A stretch of 64,000 bases of DNA, taken from the NCBI RefSeq assembly GCF_000423765.1, contig NZ_AUIP01000007.1, positions 1 through 64,000 on the forward strand, in the 5' to 3' direction. A model generated the notes under the pieces. It was not told the DNA's origin, did no database searches, and saw only the letters and a list, made by a program, of their open reading frames with translations. A program made the position numbers and the translations under genes. This stretch comes from Streptococcus porci DSM 23759. GTDB taxonomy: Bacteria; Bacillota; Bacilli; Lactobacillales; Streptococcaceae. Positions 63,339-64,000 of this stretch are shown one piece after another; within the stretch, counting starts at the first letter, position 1; each line of letters begins with the position of its first letter.

Positions 63339-64000
63339 ATGATGAAAAAATTTATTCATGAAAAACATCAACTTGAAGCAGTCTCAGCTATTCAACGTTT
63401 AGTTAGTTTTCCGTCCGTCTTAAATGAAGGTGAAAAGGGAACACCTTTTGGTCAGGCAATTTTAGCGGTTCTAAAGGAAACCTTGTCTCTATGCCAAAAG
63501 CTGGGTTTTAGAACTTTTATGGAGTCGGACGGCTATTATGGCTATGCTGAAGTCGGTGAAGGTCAGGAATTATTAGCTATTCTCTGCCATTTGGATGTGG
63601 TTCCAGCTGGCGATTTGAGTAAGTGGGAGACTAACCCTTTTGAAGGAGTCTTGAAAGATGGAAAACTCTTTGGCCGTGGCGTGCAAGATGATAAAGGGCC
63701 ATCAATGTCTGCTCTTTTTGCGGTTAAGGCTCTGGTGGATAGTGGTGTGACATTCAATAAGCGCGTGCGTTTCATATTTGGGACTGATGAGGAGACGCTT
63801 TGGCGTTGCCTTCGCCGTTATACTGAAAAAGAGGAAGCGGCGACTATTGGATTTGCGCCAGATGCCACCTTTCCTGTAACCTATGCCGAAAAAGGGCTCT
63901 TACAGGCAAAAGTGGTCGGAATTGGTAGTAAAGAGCTAACTCTTGACATTGGAGAAGCTTACAATGTCGTGCCTGCCAAAGCGACCTATCAAGGGGCTTT
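63339..64000 (+). CDS. PepV-like M20 dipeptidase, N-terminal part (cut by window edge)
   Basis: The frame is open from ATG 63339 (AAAGGAG six bases upstream) to the window end, 220 codons. The metal-binding motifs of M20A aminoacyl-histidine dipeptidases are visible: AILCHLDVVPAGD, GRGVQDDKGPSMSAL and FGTDEETLW, with the catalytic Asp and Glu. The rest (dimerisation and C-terminal catalytic part) lies beyond 64000. It would hydrolyse dipeptides in the cytoplasm. PepV is the nearest match I can recall. Confidence 0.88.
   Translation, partial: MMKKFIHEKHQLEAVSAIQRLVSFPSVLNEGEKGTPFGQAILAVLKETLSLCQKLGFRTFMESDGYYGYAEVGEGQELLAILCHLDVVPAGDLSKWETNPFEGVLKDGKLFGRGVQDDKGPSMSALFAVKALVDSGVTFNKRVRFIFGTDEETLWRCLRRYTEKEEAATIGFAPDATFPVTYAEKGLLQAKVVGIGSKELTLDIGEAYNVVPAKATYQGA

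Noticed and set aside
1-64000. CRISPR array, prophage, tRNA or rRNA genes
   Set aside because: No spaced direct repeats, phage genes, cloverleaf or rRNA sequence were recognised anywhere in the window.

Overview
The window is a stretch of chromosome from a low-GC Firmicute. Gene content points to Streptococcus: WalRK (VicRK) with a single-membrane-pass WalK followed by VicX, ClpE under a CtsR box, a Nth without its iron-sulphur cysteines, the xseA-xseB-ispA-tlyA-argR-recN block, miaA/hflX/rnz/recJ, and ptsHI. I cannot name the species from sequence alone. There are about 65 protein genes, most with strong AAGGAG-type ribosome binding sites. I found no tRNA, rRNA, CRISPR array or prophage. The only mobile-element gene is a transposase fragment at the left edge.

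Layout. 1-1.2 kb: IS1182-type transposase end, a DUF1827 gene and a NUDIX gene (minus). 1.3-4.8 kb: a five-gene plus-strand operon of a tiny membrane protein, an ABC-2 exporter and a DesK/LuxR-type two-component system (YvfRSTU-like). 5.4-7.9 kb: clpE with CtsR and CIRCE-like operators and a folded 5' leader. 8.0-10.1 kb: a DUF1797 gene and an amino-acid ABC permease/ATPase without a binding protein. 10.2-14.0 kb: YfhO-like and CsbB-like glycosylation genes (minus). 14.1-18.3 kb: a deformylase-like gene, a HAD phosphatase, trmFO and a broken AlkZ-like gene. 18.7-21.0 kb: apbE, a tautomerase, an HTH gene and a decayed Jag_N/DUF4839 gene. 21.2-31.7 kb: miaA, a hydrolase, hflX, rnz, an SDR, a LapA-like protein, GT8, a thioesterase, recJ, a tiny membrane protein and a GNAT. 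32.3-36.2 kb: hemW, an acyl-ACP thioesterase, NUDIX, a NagD-like HAD and a TIGR01906 membrane protein. 36.2-40.0 kb: a heterodimeric multidrug ABC exporter behind an attenuator with a 19-residue leader peptide. 40.4-43.2 kb: walRK-vicX. 43.4-51.2 kb: xseAB, ispA, tlyA, argR, recN, degV and YpmR/YpmS-like genes. 51.3-53.3 kb: ptsHI. 53.5-60.4 kb: a small zinc-ribbon protein, divergent alkD-like and nth genes, a surface-glycan trio, glpK and exoA. 60.5-64 kb: a large membrane protein, a TehB-like methyltransferase and the start of a PepV-like dipeptidase.

The most interesting signals lie between genes. (1) A BmrB-style leader peptide, anti-Shine-Dalgarno segment and terminator precede the ABC exporter. 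(2) Four genes (miaA, hemW, nth, alkD-like) have TATAAT exactly six bases before ATG and so are probably leaderless. (3) clpE has a three-way-junction leader sitting between an SD-like sequence and the start codon. (4) A 12-residue upstream ORF overlaps the argR start. (5) Two families of diverged intergenic repeats occur, with two and three copies. (6) A divergent HTH / Jag_N pair appears to lack AUG starts on both sides.
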